Shown here: positions 61,981 to 64,000 of the stretch, in pieces
Numbering within the stretch: the stretch's first letter is position 1
Layout: each line of letters starts with the position of its first letter
NCBI RefSeq assembly: GCF_002632875.1
Contig: NZ_NJCX01000005.1
Location: 1 to 64,000 of the forward strand
Length of the DNA stretch: 64,000 bases
Reading direction: 5' to 3'
Source: Xenorhabdus kozodoii
GTDB taxonomy: Bacteria; Pseudomonadota; Gammaproteobacteria; Enterobacterales; Enterobacteriaceae
Translations under genes and position numbers: made by a program
The notes under the pieces: generated by a model
What the model was told of the DNA's origin: nothing
What the model saw: the letters and a program-made list of their open reading frames with translations, nothing else
The model's database searches: none

Positions 61981-64000
61981 CTAACGATAATCGTCAATGG
62001 GTGCACAAGAGCAATGTAAATTGCGATCACCGTAAACATCATCAAGACGTTTAACCGTCGACCAATATTTATTGGCTTTGGTTTCCGCGGTTGGGAAAAC
62101 GGCAATTTCACGGCTGTATGCATGATCCCAATCTGAAATGAGTTCAGCCTGAACGTGTGGGGCATTAACCAAAGGGTTATCTTCCAAAGGCCACTCGCCA
62201 CTTGCCACTTTATTGATCTCTTCCCGAATGGCCAGCATCGCGTCAATAAAGCGATCGATTTCAACTTTGCTTTCTGATTCCGTTGGCTCGACCATCAAGG
62301 TTCCCGCAACCGGGAATGACATGGTTGGGGCATGGAAACCGTAGTCAATCAGGCGCTTGGCGATATCCATCTCACTGATACCAAATTCGTCTTTCAGTGG
62401 GCGAATGTCCAGAATACATTCATGGGCAACGTACCCACCACGTCCGGTATAGAGGATTTCATAAGCCCCTTTCAGGCGGGTTGCAATGTAGTTTGCATTC
62501 AAAATCGCAACCTGGCTGGCTTGTTTCAGCCCTTTTGCCCCCATCATGCGAATATACATCCAGCTAATTGGCAGAATGGATGCGCTACCAAACGGCGCTG
62601 CGGATACCGCACCTAATACAGTGACACCATCCATTTCAACGACTGAATGACCAGGCACAAATGGCGCAAGATGTTTTTTCACGCCAATCGGCCCCATACC
62701 TGGGCCACCACCGCCGTGGGGAATACAGAAGGTTTTGTGCAGGTTCAGGTGCGAAACATCTGCACCAATAAAGCCCGGTGTCGTAATACCCACTTGGGCG
62801 TTCATATTCGCGCCATCCAAGTAAACCTGCCCACCGTTTTGATGAATGATTTCGCAAATTTCACGGATGGTTTCTTCGTACACCCCATGAGTTGATGGGT
62901 AAGTCACCATGATACAAGCCAGATTATCACTGTGTTTTTCCGCTTTTTCACGCAGATCAGCCCGATCAATATTGCCTTCTTTGTCACAATCCACGACAAC
63001 AACCGTCATCCCAGCCATATGGGCAGAAGCCGGGTTTGTGCCATGCGCAGAGCTTGGGATGAGGCAAATATGCCGATGTTGTTCATCACGGCTGGCATAA
63101 TAGCGACGAATTGCCAGCAAGCCAGCATACTCCCCCTGTGCACCAGAGTTAGGTTGCATACAGAAGGCGTCATATCCGGTCAGCAATACCAGCCAATGGG
63201 AAAGCTGGCTGATTAGCTGGTGATAACCCTGTGCTTGTTCCGGTGGACAGAAAGGATGCATGTCGGTGAATTCAGGCCAGGTAATCGGCATGATTTCCGC
63301 TGCGGCATTCAGTTTCATGGTACATGAACCCAGCGGGATCATGGCTTGGTTGAGAGCCAGATCTTTGCGCTCCAGACTGTGCATATAACGCATCATGTCG
63401 GTTTCGCTGTGGTAACGGCGGAAATTGTCATGTGTCAAAATTTCGTCATTACGCAACATGGAGGCCGGAATAGATTGGCTGTTTGTCGCAACTTCACGAT
63501 CAAGGGTATCGATATCCAGTACTGAGTCAGAACCCGTTATCACTTGATATAAGGTTATCAAATCATCGCGGTCAGTCTTTTCACTCAAGGATACGCCAAC
63601 GGCACCAAGAATATCGGTTCGTAGGTTAATTTGTGCTTTCGCCGCCCTTGCCAGTACCTGCGCCTTGTCTGCCACTTCAATAGACAATGTATCAAACCAG
63701 GTTTTATGACGCAGTGTGATACCCGCTTTTTGCAAGCCAGCGGCCAGAATGTCTGTCAGTCGGTGGATTCGGTTAGCAATACGCTTCAAGCCTTTTGCAC
63801 CATGGTAAACAGCATACATGCCTGCAATATTGGCCAGTAAGACTTGCGAAGTGCAGATATTGGAATTCGCTTTTTCACGGCGAATATGTTGTTCACGTGT
63901 TTGCATCGCCATACGCAATGCCCGGTTACCCGCTGCATCACGGGAAACACCGATAATACGGCCAGGCATAGAGCGTTTGAATTCATCCCGGCAAGCAAAG
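61981..64000 (-). CDS. gcvP: Glycine dehydrogenase (P protein of glycine cleavage), N-terminus outside window
   Basis: The visible 673 codons are the C-terminal 70 percent of the usual 957 residues; the frame is open to the right edge. It decarboxylates glycine with PLP and passes the aminomethyl group to GcvH. The PLP lysine is in [20 protein letters not shown], preceded by [10 protein letters not shown]. The edge falls in the conserved region before [12 protein letters not shown]. gcvT and gcvH should lie further right. Confidence 0.97.
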   Translation of the reverse strand, partial: FACRDEFKRSMPGRIIGVSRDAAGNRALRMAMQTREQHIRREKANSNICTSQVLLANIAGMYAVYHGAKGLKRIANRIHRLTDILAAGLQKAGITLRHKTWFDTLSIEVADKAQVLARAAKAQINLRTDILGAVGVSLSEKTDRDDLITLYQVITGSDSVLDIDTLDREVATNSQSIPASMLRNDEILTHDNFRRYHSETDMMRYMHSLERKDLALNQAMIPLGSCTMKLNAAAEIMPITWPEFTDMHPFCPPEQAQGYHQLISQLSHWLVLLTGYDAFCMQPNSGAQGEYAGLLAIRRYYASRDEQHRHICLIPSSAHGTNPASAHMAGMTVVVVDCDKEGNIDRADLREKAEKHSDNLACIMVTYPSTHGVYEETIREICEIIHQNGGQVYLDGANMNAQVGITTPGFIGADVSHLNLHKTFCIPHGGGGPGMGPIGVKKHLAPFVPGHSVVEMDGVTVLGAVSAAPFGSASILPISWMYIRMMGAKGLKQASQVAILNANYIATRLKGAYEILYTGRGGYVAHECILDIRPLKDEFGISEMDIAKRLIDYGFHAPTMSFPVAGTLMVEPTESESKVEIDRFIDAMLAIREEINKVASGEWPLEDNPLVNAPHVQAELISDWDHAYSREIAVFPTAETKANKYWSTVKRLDDVYGDRNLHCSCAPIDDYR

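Overview
The window reads as a chromosome segment of an insect-pathogenic, nematode-symbiotic enterobacterium of the Xenorhabdus/Photorhabdus clade. I lean to Xenorhabdus, but this is inference. The reasons are the PirA/PirB binary insecticidal toxin pair, ERIC elements beside a second dispersed palindromic repeat, a P2-type tail cluster without capsid genes (the xenorhabdicin type), moderate to low GC, and enterobacterial core synteny at the right end (lysS-prfB-recJ-dsbC-xerD-fldB-ygfX-sdhE-ygfZ...gcvP).

Region 1 (1-14.6 kb) is a remodelled P2/186-like prophage that has kept the tail but shows no head. Reading leftward it carries X and spanin-like genes, V-W-J-I-H-G, FI-FII-E(E')-T, a DinI/Tum-like SOS operon, replication gene A and a 186-type CI repressor. 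No capsid, portal, terminase, integrase, holin or endolysin gene is visible. The tail-fibre 3' end lies in an invertible segment bounded by Gin/Cin-type crossover sites, with an alternative fibre tip and a second assembly gene in opposite orientation. Three P2 Ogr-type boxes sit ahead of the three tail transcription units. A perfect LexA box precedes the antirepressor-like operon, which suggests SOS-induced production.

Region 2 (14.6-23.1 kb) holds accessory and single genes: a GNAT acetyltransferase, a bactofilin (CcmA), an ExsA-type regulator with no type III secretion genes near it, QueH, a short-chain dehydrogenase, an acyl-CoA ligase, an ASCH-like protein, and a protein with a Tad2/DUF2829-like N-terminus and an unknown C-terminus.

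Region 3 (23.2-43.7 kb) encodes the anaerobic (early cobalt insertion) cobalamin pathway: cbiABCDETFGHJKLMNQOP-cobUST leftward, in Salmonella order, and cobA(SUMT)-cobD-pduX rightward. The divergent intergenic region has two perfect FNR boxes and no recognisable cobalamin riboswitch.

Region 4 (43.8-51 kb) is a mosaic island beside the 3' end of tRNA-Gly(CCC). It carries csaA, a VOC pseudogene fused to an ERIC element, pirA and pirB separated by a second ERIC element identical to the first, IS1-like and IS5-like remnants, a BacA-like fragment with a LysE exporter and an AraC regulator, an integrase remnant, and a DUF2931-like membrane protein.

Region 5 (51-64 kb) is conserved core: lysS, prfB with its programmed frameshift, recJ, dsbC, xerD, fldB, ygfX, sdhE, ygfZ, an HD-domain phosphohydrolase, then an inserted PemI/PemK-type toxin-antitoxin pair, and gcvP running off the right edge.
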